The notes under the pieces: model-generated
Seen by the model: the letters and a program-made list of their open reading frames with translations, nothing else
Databases searched by the model: none
What the model was told of the DNA's origin: nothing
Program-made: the position numbers and the translations under genes
Source of the DNA: Geitlerinema sp. PCC 7407
GTDB lineage: Bacteria > Cyanobacteriota > Cyanobacteriia > PCC-7407
NCBI RefSeq assembly: GCF_000317045.1
Contig: NC_019703.1
Location: 3,480,934-3,544,933, forward strand
DNA: 64,000 nt
Reading direction: 5' to 3'
Part shown: piece by piece, positions 9,513 through 18,282 of the stretch
Position numbering within the stretch: position 1 is the stretch's first letter
Layout of the letters: each line of letters begins with the position of its first letter

Positions 9513-10202
9513 TCAATTTCCTCAAAGACTGGCAGCATCGAGGGCACAGAGAACTGTTGTGCAACCTAGGCTGGCAAATGTGAGATTTCTACGACGCGGA
9601 GGGTCAAACCTTAGGGGGAAGTCACAGATTGCCCACTGACCACAGATGAGGGGAAATGTGACAATCCAGAGATATCCAGGTATTGCAGTGAGGACCGAGG
9701 AGGTAATCCCACGGGATGTTTGAGCCGTTTGGAAGAAGCTCCTTAGGGGCTGATCGGATATTGAAACCCTGACATATGCAAGGGCTCAACCCCTGAGAAG
9801 CGCCTCAATATCTACCGCTTCTTAATCTGAAAAATATCACCCCAAAAAGCTTATCGTCTCAGACGCTTTTGGAGGGCACAGCTCTGGTCCACTCAAGAGC
9901 CCTGGCTTTATGGGTTTTGCAATTGTTAGGGCCTATCAGCTGATGGGGGACTAACAATTTTTTGGCTGAATAGAATTTAGGTTGGCCCTAGATTTCGATT
10001 CAGGCAGGTTCCCGCGAGACCGTTAGGGTTTGAAGGTGGAAGTGCCCCTGCACTCGGCGCAGAGACTTTAGATGTCAATGTACCACATCTACAGAATTTC
10101 CTGTGAGATGGGCCTAGATCTTTTGCGCGAGGAAGGGGCCTAACTTCTGTTGGTTGGGATGCACCGGTCACAAACTAGGGCGATCGCCCTTGAGAGCGCG
10201 AT
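9513..10202 (-). promoter_or_regulatory. Long leader/intergenic region of rne
   Basis: These 690 bases between the upstream radical SAM gene and rne contain no credible ORF. RNase E mRNAs are classically autoregulated through a structured 5' leader in several bacteria, so a leader role is likely by analogy. A hairpin with a plus-strand T-run lies inside (9922-9963). No RNA family was recognised. Confidence 0.4.
9922..9963 (+). other. Terminator-like hairpin, plus strand, antisense to rne leader
   Basis: ATTGTTAG (9922-9929) pairs with CTAACAAT (9951-9958), with an inner CCTATCAG/CTGATGGG pairing, and a run of T residues ends at 9963. The T-run is only on the plus strand, where no gene precedes it. 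It could end an unannotated antisense RNA, or be a structural element of the rne leader. Confidence 0.4.
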
Positions 10203-12914
10203 CTAGATCGGCTGCTCAGCAGGGTCTCCCAGGCGCAGCTCAGCGCGGTGTGCCCGGATCAGCTGCAAGGGGCGAGCGGCGATCGCCTCCAGCATGTAGA
10301 CCAGGTTTTCGGGCCGCAGCAGCGTACCATCGTTGCGACAGCTTCCCACGTAGCGAAAGACCGTCGTTTCGGGTGTCACCTGGAGGGCCGTCCGTACCGA
10401 CTCGCTCAGCTGCTCCGGCGCGCACCACGCCAGTTCGTACAGGCGATCGCGCAGATTTACCTGCTTGAGCTTGCCAGACTTCGTTTTTTGCTCGATTTCA
10501 ATCGAAGGGGCCGCCAAAACCCCCTCGCACCACTGCTGCCAGTGAGCCTGCGTTGGTATGTCCGCCGACGCCAACGGCTCGGATCCGTCCTCGGCTTGTA
10601 GCGCCAAGAAGTACTCTGCAAACTCCAGAGACTGAGTCGCCGCTGGGGCACCCAGTGGCACCACTTCCACACAGTGAATCGGAATATCTGCGGGCAGCTG
10701 GGCCACCAGCTGTTGCCGAAACACCTCCGGATCCATCGGCCGAGTCAGCTCAAAGTCCACCAGTTCACCGTCACTCGAGAGGCCCAGGGACAGCGCGTTG
10801 GCGACCGAAATGCGGGGGCTCGGGTGGAATCCGCCGGTAAAGGCGATGGGCAGTGACGCCCGCCGAATCGAGCGATCGAACAGGCGCATCAAATCTAGAT
10901 GGCTCACCAGCGTCATGTCACCCCGCTTGCCAAAGGTCACGCGCAGGCGCTGGGCACGCGTCTGGTCGGGGGCAAAATGTCCTTCAAACGCGGGGATCGC
11001 CGGCGGCGGCACCACCACGTTGTGCCCAAAGTCCACGCCGCACACGCCGCAGTGAGAGCAGCCCTCAAAGGAGCAGTCCGGCACCACCGCCGCCTCTAGG
11101 GCACGCTTGAGATCCTCTTGTAACCAGCTTTTCTCGATGCCGGTGTCCAGGTGGTCCCACGGCAGCGGGGCAGACAGGCGCTCATCGGCGATCGGCTCTA
11201 GGGCCGATGCGCGCTGCTGCTCCTCCATCAGGTTCCACTCGCCCTGCTCTACCTGGCGATACTTCCAGGTGAGGTCCGCTTCGGCGATCGCCTGGGTCCA
11301 AGCCCCAAAGGCCCGCTCCAGGCTCTCCCACCAAGAATCCATCCCGGCACCCAGTTCCCAAGCCCGCCGCACCACAGAGGCCAGACGGCGATCGCCCCGA
11401 CCCACAAAATCCTCCATGGCCGAAATTCGCACATCCGTGAAATTTACTTTCAGGCCGCGAATAGTGCGAAAAGCGTCTCGCAGCAGGTTTTGCTTGCGCG
11501 TAAACTCCGCCGTGGACACCGAGTGCCACTGAAAGGGCGTGTGGGGCTTGGGTGTGAAATTGGAAATGGTCAAGTTGAAGTTCAGACGCTTGCGGCCCGG
11601 ATTGAAGCACTCTCGCTGGAGCCAGCGGACCGTTTCCGCAATTCCCAACACATCTTCATCCATCTCGCCCGGCAGACCGATCATGAAGTAGAGCTTGATC
11701 TTGTTCCAGCCCTGCTCATAGGCCGTTTTCACGCCCCGCAAGAGCTCTTCATTGGTCAGCCCCTTGTTGATAATGTCCCGCATTCGCTGGGTTCCGGCCT
11801 CCGGGGCAAAGGTAATCCCCGTATTCCGCGTTCCTCCCAGGATATTGGCAATATTTTCATCAAAGCGATCGACTCGCTGGCTCGGCAAAGACAGCGAAAC
11901 GTTCTCATTTTTGAGGCGGTTCTTGACCTCCAGACCCACCGCCGGCAGCGCCAGATAGTCAGAGCAGCTTAGGGACAGCAGCGAAAACTCGTTGTAGCCC
12001 GTCGCCCGCATTCCCTTCTCGATGGCGTCTACCACCGACTCTGGGGCCACGTCCCGGGCAGGGCGAGTCAGCATCCCCGGCTGGCAGAACCGACAGCCGC
12101 GGGTACAGCCCCGCCGAATCTCCACCGTCAGGCGATCGTGGATGGTCTGGACAAACGGCACCAAGCCGATGGAGTAGGCCGGGATCGGCGTAGACACCCG
12201 CCGCAAAACCCGTGCTGGGACTCCGGGCCGGTTGGGGTGGACCGAGCCATCGGGCGCCATGTCATAGAACTGCGGCACATACACCCCCGGCACCTGGGCA
12301 AGGTCTAGCAGCAGCTCAGTCCGGCTCAGCCCTGCTACCTTGCCTTCCTCGATGACCAGCCCAATTTCGGGCAGCAGTTCCTCGCCATCCCCGAGAGCAA
12401 TAAAGTCGAAGAAATCTGCATAGGGCTCGGGGTTAGACGTGGCCGTTTGTCCCCCGGCAAAGATCAGGGGATAGCTGCCCTGATCCACATTCCAGGTATC
12501 CTCCGCCGCGCGATCGCGCCACGTCAGGGGGATCCCAGCCAGAGACAGCATCTCCAGAATATTCGTCGCTCCCAGCTCGTAGCTGAGATTGAAACCCAAA
12601 ATGTCAAAATGCGTGAGCGATCGCCGAGACTCCACCGCGAACAAAGGCGTTTGGGTCGATCGCAGACGCTCCGAAAGATCTGCCGCCGGTAGATAAGTGC
12701 GATCGCACAGCTGACGCGGCTGAGCATTGAGCACGTTGTACAAGATAATGTGCCCAAGATTCGATGCACCCAGTTCGTAGACTTCTGGATAGCTCAGCAC
12801 CCAGCGGACTGCGGCAGTCTCCCAAGATTTATGAATCGCTCCTAACTCATTTCCCAGATAGCGCGCAGGGCGCAGGATTTCAGGCGTGAGCAACTCTTCA
12901 ACGGTAACGGCCAC
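10203..12914 (-). CDS. TIGR03960-type B12-binding radical SAM protein fused to DUF2344
   Basis: This 903-residue protein has a cobalamin-binding-like N-terminal region (about 30-240), a radical SAM core with the CxxxCxxC cluster motif at C270, C274 and C277 (RRGCTRGCRFC), and a C-terminal DUF2344 domain from about residue 640 (RVTFGKRGDMTLVSHLDLMR). A cysteine-rich CSFEGCSHCGVCG segment links the halves. The substrate is not established. The two-part fusion is the usual cyanobacterial form, while in many bacteria the halves are separate genes. Genes of this family are often found beside RNase E/G, and rne lies directly downstream here on the same strand. Confidence 0.93.
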   Translation of the reverse strand: MAVTVEELLTPEILRPARYLGNELGAIHKSWETAAVRWVLSYPEVYELGASNLGHIILYNVLNAQPRQLCDRTYLPAADLSERLRSTQTPLFAVESRRSLTHFDILGFNLSYELGATNILEMLSLAGIPLTWRDRAAEDTWNVDQGSYPLIFAGGQTATSNPEPYADFFDFIALGDGEELLPEIGLVIEEGKVAGLSRTELLLDLAQVPGVYVPQFYDMAPDGSVHPNRPGVPARVLRRVSTPIPAYSIGLVPFVQTIHDRLTVEIRRGCTRGCRFCQPGMLTRPARDVAPESVVDAIEKGMRATGYNEFSLLSLSCSDYLALPAVGLEVKNRLKNENVSLSLPSQRVDRFDENIANILGGTRNTGITFAPEAGTQRMRDIINKGLTNEELLRGVKTAYEQGWNKIKLYFMIGLPGEMDEDVLGIAETVRWLQRECFNPGRKRLNFNLTISNFTPKPHTPFQWHSVSTAEFTRKQNLLRDAFRTIRGLKVNFTDVRISAMEDFVGRGDRRLASVVRRAWELGAGMDSWWESLERAFGAWTQAIAEADLTWKYRQVEQGEWNLMEEQQRASALEPIADERLSAPLPWDHLDTGIEKSWLQEDLKRALEAAVVPDCSFEGCSHCGVCGVDFGHNVVVPPPAIPAFEGHFAPDQTRAQRLRVTFGKRGDMTLVSHLDLMRLFDRSIRRASLPIAFTGGFHPSPRISVANALSLGLSSDGELVDFELTRPMDPEVFRQQLVAQLPADIPIHCVEVVPLGAPAATQSLEFAEYFLALQAEDGSEPLASADIPTQAHWQQWCEGVLAAPSIEIEQKTKSGKLKQVNLRDRLYELAWCAPEQLSESVRTALQVTPETTVFRYVGSCRNDGTLLRPENLVYMLEAIAARPLQLIRAHRAELRLGDPAEQPI

Positions 12915-13120
12915 AGCTGCACTCTCTTCCTAAACGTGATCACGGGGTCATAGATCATAGGCTATCAGGAGCAGACCCAAGATAGCCGCTCTCTTTCCTT
13001 CTCTTCCCAATTCCCCCAGATCCAGCCGCTAGGCGTTTCCCAGACCACCATCTGTCCTGATCGGAATTTTCTTCACCGACAAAATGACGAGTCAATGAGG
13101 TCTGATCGCGAGTCACTCAG

Positions 13121-13465
13121 CTACGGCAGCGTTGCTTCAAACGCAGCCACGCTCTCAAACATCGCAAAGGCGCGATCGAGCTGAGTCAGCTCAAAAATAA
13201 TGCGGATAGACGGCGAAACAGAGCACAGCGCAAAACGACGATTGAGCGTATTCGCCAAGCTCAGACTAGCCACCAAAGCCATCAAGCCAGCGCTGTCTAA
13301 CGACTCCACTTGCGCCATATCCACCAGTACAGCATCCCAATCCCCAGTCGAAACCACAGCGGTCAGCTCTTGCTTGAAAGCCTCTGCGTTAGAAGCATTG
13401 ATATGTCCCACAGGGGAGAGCAGAGCGACATCAGGACGAATTAGAACGTTTTGCATGAGTGACAT
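13121..13465 (-). CDS. STAS-domain protein (anti-sigma factor antagonist type)
   Basis: A single STAS domain of about 114 residues. SLDSAGLMALVASL is the conserved loop-helix bearing the serine that partner-switching kinases phosphorylate in SpoIIAA/RsbV-type proteins. The start is uncertain: ATG codons at 13465 and 13456 both precede the domain (MSLMQNVLIRPD), and a further upstream ATG at 13516 would add residues that do not fit the family. No kinase or phosphatase partner lies next to it, so its circuit must be encoded elsewhere. The upstream region is AT-rich with two candidate regulator sites. Confidence 0.88.
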   Translation of the reverse strand: MSLMQNVLIRPDVALLSPVGHINASNAEAFKQELTAVVSTGDWDAVLVDMAQVESLDSAGLMALVASLSLANTLNRRFALCSVSPSIRIIFELTQLDRAFAMFESVAAFEATLP

Positions 13466-13869
13466 TCTCGAGGATAAAGGATTCGCGAACAGCAGAGGCA
13501 AGATGTCTTCGACCATAAACCTCGCTTCTTGGACATGGCCACTGGCTAGGATTCTTTTTGCTAAATCTTTATCCGTTTTCGCTGCTTCTGTAAAGTTTTT
13601 CGTAAGTATTTGTACGGGACTGTATTACTGACTACGGTCTGCATTTCGCAGCACACTCCCACTCACAAGTAATGTTTATTGAGATACACAAGTGCATTTT
13701 TCAGCATAATTGCGGAGACTGAGAATTATATTTATTTTCGTGTTACGGGTTTATTCTGATTAGACATTCGTTAATCGTGACTCAGATCACGATTGCATCA
13801 AGACTGCTATCACAGGGAAGCCCCTTGATTTAGCCGAAGATGTGAGGTAGTTGCAGTTTTTGAGCCCCT
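13466..13869. promoter_or_regulatory. Divergent promoter region between STAS gene and small ORF
   Basis: About 400 AT-rich bases without a credible gene. It holds a perfect 8+8 inverted repeat with the CRP-like core GTGA-N6-TCAC (13773-13794), and a GTA-N8-TAC sequence (13602-13615) matching the NtcA half-site spacing. The second motif is short enough to occur by chance. Confidence 0.45.
13773..13794. promoter_or_regulatory. Candidate cAMP-receptor-protein (SYCRP1-like) operator
   Basis: The arms AATCGTGA and TCACGATT are exact reverse complements separated by six bases, giving the core GTGA-N6-TCAC. This is the geometry of CRP-family sites, including cyanobacterial SYCRP1. It lies 76 bases upstream of the small ORF start at 13870. 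The outer bases differ from the TGTGA consensus (C instead of T), so the call is tentative. Confidence 0.4.
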
Positions 13870-14064
13870 ATGCATGCCCCCGCTCCCATTCGTCGCCTAG
13901 TCGAAAAGGCTCTTCATATCCGGCGGTTGACACCAGAGATCGAGAACGAGATTAACTATGAGCTGACCCGTCTTGGATACATCTCCGACGTTGACTACGA
14001 AGCGCTGGAGCTGCTGATGTCCGAGATGGATGCAGGACGCATCAAGCTCGTTCCCAACCTTTAA
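13870..14064 (+). CDS. Conserved small cyanobacterial protein, function unknown
   Basis: This 64-residue protein begins MHAPAPIRRLVEKALHIRRL and is predicted mostly helical, with an acidic second half containing YEALELLMSEMDAGRI. Proteins of this size and pattern occur in other cyanobacteria as hypothetical proteins (from memory, not searched). No motif, signal or membrane segment is seen. The gene stands alone, downstream of the AT-rich region with a CRP-like palindrome, and converges with the next gene. Confidence 0.7.
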   Translation: MHAPAPIRRLVEKALHIRRLTPEIENEINYELTRLGYISDVDYEALELLMSEMDAGRIKLVPNL

Positions 14065-14164
14065 GATTTTTAGCCTTTAACTATGTTCCGGGCTGCTGGT
14101 AGAGCGGCTTGCTGAGCGCAACTCGCTTGGGCGAGAGAGCGCTGGTTTTGTTGGGCAACCGTTT

Positions 14165-14539
14165 TTACGAAGCGGCAAACAGCCCTGAGTGAGCGTGCCA
14201 GATGCGCTGGACAAACCCCTGAAGCTGCTGTCGAGCAGCGGGATTGCTAGGAGCAGGATCCACAAGAGCACCCAACAGCGGCAATAGCTCAGTATCTAGG
14301 GCAGGGCGAAAAAGCTGGGCAGGCCATAGCAGGTCTGCGCTCTGACGCAAGTCATGAAGCGTGCGGCCCTCTAGCGGATCTGCATAGGGCGAGGCCAGGG
14401 AGGCAGCAGAGGAGGCAACGGCCAGCAGCAGCGGCCGCACCCAGCAGATTTGGCGCTCGGGAACCATTTGAACCACTTCGCCATACAGTTGGTCTTGCTG
14501 GTGCTCCAAGCAAACAATCTGACCCGATTGAAAGTCCAT
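14165..14539 (-). CDS. Conserved hypothetical cyanobacterial protein
   Basis: A 124-residue protein from the ATG at 14539 (MDFQSGQIVCLEHQQDQLYG). That start was chosen because the following WVRPLLLAV and DLLWPAQLFRPALDTELLPL stretches look like the conserved body, while upstream residues are cysteine-rich and less convincing. The N-terminal 45 residues suggest a small beta-barrel. The remainder is helical. No catalytic motif is visible and the function is unknown. Confidence 0.65.
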   Translation of the reverse strand: MDFQSGQIVCLEHQQDQLYGEVVQMVPERQICWVRPLLLAVASSAASLASPYADPLEGRTLHDLRQSADLLWPAQLFRPALDTELLPLLGALVDPAPSNPAARQQLQGFVQRIWHAHSGLFAAS

Positions 14540-14881
14540 AGCAGTCAACGCGCAGCAGTCCAAGCACAGAGGGAGGCTGGGGCAGTTTAGGCATTGCCTC
14601 ACAGCCCTTGCGATCGCAAGTTATCTGAATTTGATTTTGACATTCTTGGTGGGCTTTCGGCCTGCTGGTTTTCATGGGACTTTGGGAGCGTGACGCGGCG
14701 ATCGCCCATGAGCCACCGACCCAACGTTGCAGCATGGCCCCTCCATGGGACGGTCATGGGAAATTCCAGGGAACTCAGGTGCGGGTTCCGGAAAAAGCGC
14801 TGTAGGATGGGAGAGTGTTTTCCCAGAGCCTGGGAATTGCTTCAATCTTCATTAGTTATCTGAATAAAGAGGAGATTTATC
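14540..14881. other. Intergenic region upstream of clpS
   Basis: 342 bases containing one HIP1 octamer. An upstream extension of the minus-strand gene is possible up to 14602. No convincing promoter, RNA or repeat was seen. Confidence 0.4.
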
Positions 14882-15163
14882 GTGTCTGTCGAGACCATTG
14901 AACAGCGTTCAACGGCCCGCAAACACGCGCCCCGATACCGGGTTTTGCTGCACAACGACGATTTCAATCCGATGGAATACGTTGTGCAAGTCTTGCTGCA
15001 AACCGTGGCAAGCCTCACGCAACCCCAAGCGGTCAGCATCATGATGGAGGCGCATACAAATGGGCTTGCGCTAGTCATTACGTGCGCGCAGGAGCATGCA
15101 GAGTTTTATTCCGAGACCCTGAAGAATCACGGCTTGAGCAGCTCAATCGAGCCAGATGAGTAG
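14882..15163 (+). CDS. clpS: ATP-dependent Clp protease adaptor ClpS
   Basis: This 93-residue adaptor delivers N-degron substrates to ClpAP/ClpCP proteases. The hallmarks are YRVLLHNDDFNPMEYV, with the substrate-binding Asn-Asp pair, and the later ITCAQEHAEFYSETL helix. The length is normal. The GTG/ATG region at 14882 follows AAAGAGGAG, a good ribosome binding site. A CPBP-type membrane protease gene follows 35 nt downstream on the same strand, so the two may form a small operon. Confidence 0.95.
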   Translation: MSVETIEQRSTARKHAPRYRVLLHNDDFNPMEYVVQVLLQTVASLTQPQAVSIMMEAHTNGLALVITCAQEHAEFYSETLKNHGLSSSIEPDE

Positions 15164-15198
15164 CGATCGCCTGGGGATAAAGCTGGGGTAAAACGACT

Positions 15199-16035
15199 TT
15201 GAAATCTCGCTTTGCGGTGCTGGCGGACCGGCCAGCACCGATTCGAATTGCGGCTTTTTTGGGGGTTTTGCTGGGGGCATGGTTGCCCCTGGCAGCCCCG
15301 ATCTACCTCCTGGGGCAAGATGACAATCAGGTCACGATTGCCACCATGGGACTGTTGTTTGTCGAGTTTCTGGTGTGGCTAGGGCTGTGGGGCCGGTGGG
15401 TCTACGGCAGTCGCGCGGGATTTCGGCGCTATGGCTTGGGCTGGAGCCGCCAGAATGGAGTCGAGTACTTGCTAGGGCTGGGCCTAGGTGCGGTTAGTCT
15501 AGCGATGCTGCTGGGTCTGGAAGGATGGCTTGGCTGGCTTCGCTGGCAGGAGCCGAGTTTGCCTTGGCTGCGGCTGGTGATCGAGGGGCTGATTTCTGCA
15601 TCGGCGATCGCCACGGCGGAGGAGCTGGTGTTTCGCGGGTGGCTGCTCGAGGAGCTGAGCTGGGACTATCAGCCCAATACGGCCCTTTGGGCCAATAGCG
15701 TGGCTTTTGGGGTCTTGCACTTCCTCAAGCCCCTAAACGAAATTTTGCGAACGTGGCCTGCGTTTCCAGGGTTGGTGCTGCTGGGCTTGACGCTTGTCTG
15801 GGCGCGGCGATCGCGCCAAGGCCGCCTGGGGCTGTCAATTGGGCTCCATGCAGGTTTGGTGTGGGGGTACTACGTGGCCGATGTGGGCAAGCTGCTCACC
15901 TATACGCAGCAGGTTCCCGTGTGGGTGACGGGAATTGACCGTAATCCGCTGGCAGGACTGATGGGCCTGATGTTTTTGGGGGCGATCGCCGCTGTTTTGC
16001 AGCGCCAGAGCGCCAAGAGTACCGCAGCGAAGTAG
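15199..16035 (+). CDS. CPBP family intramembrane glutamic endopeptidase
   Basis: A 278-residue polytopic membrane protein of the CPBP (CAAX protease and bacteriocin-processing) family. Motif 1 is EELVFRGWLLEEL (E141, E142, R146), motif 2 includes FGVLHF with H174, and motif 3 is IGLHAGLVWGY. These supply the catalytic glutamates and histidines. At least six hydrophobic helices are evident. The natural substrate is unknown. The start is a TTG at 15199 with only a weak GGGG upstream, so the true N-terminus is uncertain by a few residues. It lies 35 nt after clpS. Confidence 0.9.
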   Translation: MKSRFAVLADRPAPIRIAAFLGVLLGAWLPLAAPIYLLGQDDNQVTIATMGLLFVEFLVWLGLWGRWVYGSRAGFRRYGLGWSRQNGVEYLLGLGLGAVSLAMLLGLEGWLGWLRWQEPSLPWLRLVIEGLISASAIATAEELVFRGWLLEELSWDYQPNTALWANSVAFGVLHFLKPLNEILRTWPAFPGLVLLGLTLVWARRSRQGRLGLSIGLHAGLVWGYYVADVGKLLTYTQQVPVWVTGIDRNPLAGLMGLMFLGAIAAVLQRQSAKSTAAK

Positions 16036-16060
16036 CGTGTAACGCGGCGATCAGCGCCCC

Positions 16061-16702
16061 TCAGCGCTTGGTAGCAGCTAGGCGAGTGCCAATCAAGCAA
16101 GCACCCGTCACGCTGACGCCGCTGAGATTAGCATCGTCTAGGTCGGCGCACAGCAGATTCGCGCCGGTCAGGGTCGCCCCGGCAAGGTTGGCACCGTGCA
16201 GGTTCGCTTCTTCAAGATTTGCCTCGTTGAGCAAAGCTCCCTGGAGGTCCGCTTGGCTGAGGTCGACGCCGCGCAAGTTCGCACCGCTGAGGTTGGCACC
16301 GCGCAGATCCACACCCCGCAGATCCACGCCTTGCAGGTTGACGCCCATGAGGTTAGCGCCATTGAGAAACGCGCCGGCCAGGGAAACCTGGCTGAGCTTG
16401 GCCCCCATCAAGTTGGCGCCGCGCAGGTTGCTGCCCCGCAAATCAGCGCCGGTTAGGTCCGCTTGCATGAGGTTGGCGCCCCAGAGATTGGCTCGCAGGT
16501 CTGCCGCCACGAGCTGCGCCCCCATCAGGTTGGCGCCATCCAGGCGCGATCGCTCCAGCTTGGCATAGCTGAAATTTGCGCCGGTCAGGACCGCGCCGGA
16601 CCAGTCCGTGCCCCGCAAGTCAGCGTTCGAGAAGTCCTCATCGCTGAGATCCACACCACCAATGTGCTTGACGTTCCCTGCGCGAATGGCCTCAAGATTC
16701 AT
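16061..16702 (-). CDS. Pentapeptide-repeat protein
   Basis: A 213-residue protein starting MNLEAIRAGNVKHIGGVDLS. From about residue 20 to 205 it is almost entirely tandem A(D/N)LXX pentapeptides, which fold into a right-handed quadrilateral beta-helix. Phe or Leu sits at the central position of each unit. No signal peptide is seen, so it is probably cytosolic. The ATG at 16702 overlaps the end of the upstream DICT gene by 11 bases, which suggests translational coupling. An in-frame ATG at 16768 would place the first 22 codons inside the DICT gene and is less likely. Confidence 0.9.
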   Translation of the reverse strand: MNLEAIRAGNVKHIGGVDLSDEDFSNADLRGTDWSGAVLTGANFSYAKLERSRLDGANLMGAQLVAADLRANLWGANLMQADLTGADLRGSNLRGANLMGAKLSQVSLAGAFLNGANLMGVNLQGVDLRGVDLRGANLSGANLRGVDLSQADLQGALLNEANLEEANLHGANLAGATLTGANLLCADLDDANLSGVSVTGACLIGTRLAATKR

Positions 16703-18131
16703 AACGTTGACCTGTGGTGTAGAAATTCGCAGTTTGACCGGCGATCGCCTCTTGCTTGGCGTCGGCATCGAGCAGCCAGAAGCTCGAGGTCAGTCTGGGC
16801 GGCGAGGTTGAGAGGCCCAGACCTTGCTGGAAGCCGTGGGCCAGCAGGGCTAGAGTCTCGACCAGCTTGGGGTCCCAGCGCTCTCCCTGCTGGGCGCGGC
16901 AGTCGGCTAGGGCCAGGGCAAACGGGCTCTCTGCCGCGGCCTCAGCAGCCTGCTGCTGGGCGCGGTGCGCCACAACTCGCTGCTGGAAGTGGGCAACCAG
17001 TCCCAGGATGCGCGACTCAATGGGAATCTCTTCTCCAGCCAGGCCCGCCGGCTGACCCTGGCCCTGCCACCACTCGGTTTGATGGGTAATGATTTCGGCC
17101 ACCACTCGCAGGCGGGGCATGGTGCGCAGAATCTGGGCCCCAGGCACCAGAGGACAGCAGGGTGCCGCTTCTGTCTCTTCGCCCGTAGCCACCAGCAGGC
17201 TGTCCATGCCTTGCAGCGGCGCAATGCGGTGGAGCAGGCCTGCCAAACGCAAATGCTTGAGGCGCCAAGCGGGCAAATCGAGGAGCTGGCCCATCATTTC
17301 GGCGATCGCCCCGACCTCTGCCGCCGCCATGGGATTGGCGGCATCCGCCTGGTCTACGAGCTGGGCCATCCGCAAGAAGGCCTGGACTTCATTGGAGACC
17401 AGGTTGTGATCGAGGGCGCTCCGGTGGGACGACGCCAGCTCCCGCATCTGGAGCGAGAGGTCTTGCTGGTAGGCGTGCAAGTAGTCAACGACCCGCGCCA
17501 CGATCGCGCCAAAGTCTTCGGTCTCCTGGGTCTGGGCCGCCGCAGCTTTGATGGTCTGGAGCTGACTGGCCAAATGGGCTTCTAGCTCTGGGTCGTAGCG
17601 GCCGATGTGGGCGATCGCCAGCTCCATCGTCTGGGCCACCAGCGCCGGCTCAAAGGTCCAAAAGCCATAGAACTTGCGCTCTCGGTCCTCTGTCGGCAAG
17701 CCTTCGGGGCCGTAGTCTGCCTCAGATAGCTCCTGGCACAGCACCATCGCCGTGTAGGTAGGCGAGTAAATCATCAAGTGCCATTCCTGGGCCACCGGAT
17801 CGGTCGTCTCTAGGGGCACCAGGGCCACATTTGGGCGCTGGCTCGTGGGATGGTCCGCAAACCCCGTGTCTGGAGCGGCCATGATCACCACTTGGTGCGA
17901 TCGCTCAGCCAGATCGCCGTAGCGATCGGCCTCTTGGAGATACCACTTCCCCTGCTGGAAAGCCGTAATCACCAGCGGAGCCGTCTTAGCTTGCAAAATG
18001 CTGTCTTCGAGCGCGTGACACAGCGCCACCAGCGTGTTTTTGTAGTAGACACCGTAGCTAAAAGGTGCCTGATTTTTTGGGCCAGTTTCCCGAGCCAACG
18101 CCAGCCGCTGGAGAATAGAGCCTTCCAACAT
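16692..18131 (-). CDS. DICT sensory domain protein with degenerate HD-GYP domain
   Basis: This 479-residue protein begins with a DICT domain (about residues 10-190; FSYGVYYKNTLVALCHALED), a sensor module frequent in cyanobacterial light and c-di-GMP proteins. The C-terminal half (about 235-430) resembles HD-GYP phosphodiesterases. LRLAGLLHRIAP stands where LAxLLHDIGK is expected, and HQTEWWQGQGQPAGLAGEEIP where HHERWDGxGYPxGLxGxxIP is expected. The HD pair and the GYP tyrosine are therefore lost, and catalysis is unlikely. A binding or signalling role is inferred. It overlaps the pentapeptide gene, with which it probably forms an operon. Confidence 0.85.
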   Translation of the reverse strand: MLEGSILQRLALARETGPKNQAPFSYGVYYKNTLVALCHALEDSILQAKTAPLVITAFQQGKWYLQEADRYGDLAERSHQVVIMAAPDTGFADHPTSQRPNVALVPLETTDPVAQEWHLMIYSPTYTAMVLCQELSEADYGPEGLPTEDRERKFYGFWTFEPALVAQTMELAIAHIGRYDPELEAHLASQLQTIKAAAAQTQETEDFGAIVARVVDYLHAYQQDLSLQMRELASSHRSALDHNLVSNEVQAFLRMAQLVDQADAANPMAAAEVGAIAEMMGQLLDLPAWRLKHLRLAGLLHRIAPLQGMDSLLVATGEETEAAPCCPLVPGAQILRTMPRLRVVAEIITHQTEWWQGQGQPAGLAGEEIPIESRILGLVAHFQQRVVAHRAQQQAAEAAAESPFALALADCRAQQGERWDPKLVETLALLAHGFQQGLGLSTSPPRLTSSFWLLDADAKQEAIAGQTANFYTTGQRYES

Positions 18132-18282
18132 TGTTTAATTACAATCCACGCACTACAGCCGATCCTTCGCCCAATCTAAGGCAAAACTCTCCCCAAGGGC
18201 TTCCCACAAAGGTTGAGTTTTGCGACTTTTATCCCGTGAAAACACCTTCCTTTTCGCCCGCCCAGGAGCATCAAGAAAGACC

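Noticed and set aside
13602-13615. GTA-N8-TAC sequence resembling an NtcA site
   Set aside because: A six-base consensus is expected many times in 64 kb by chance, and no well-placed -10 element follows. It is kept only as a note within the regulatory region.
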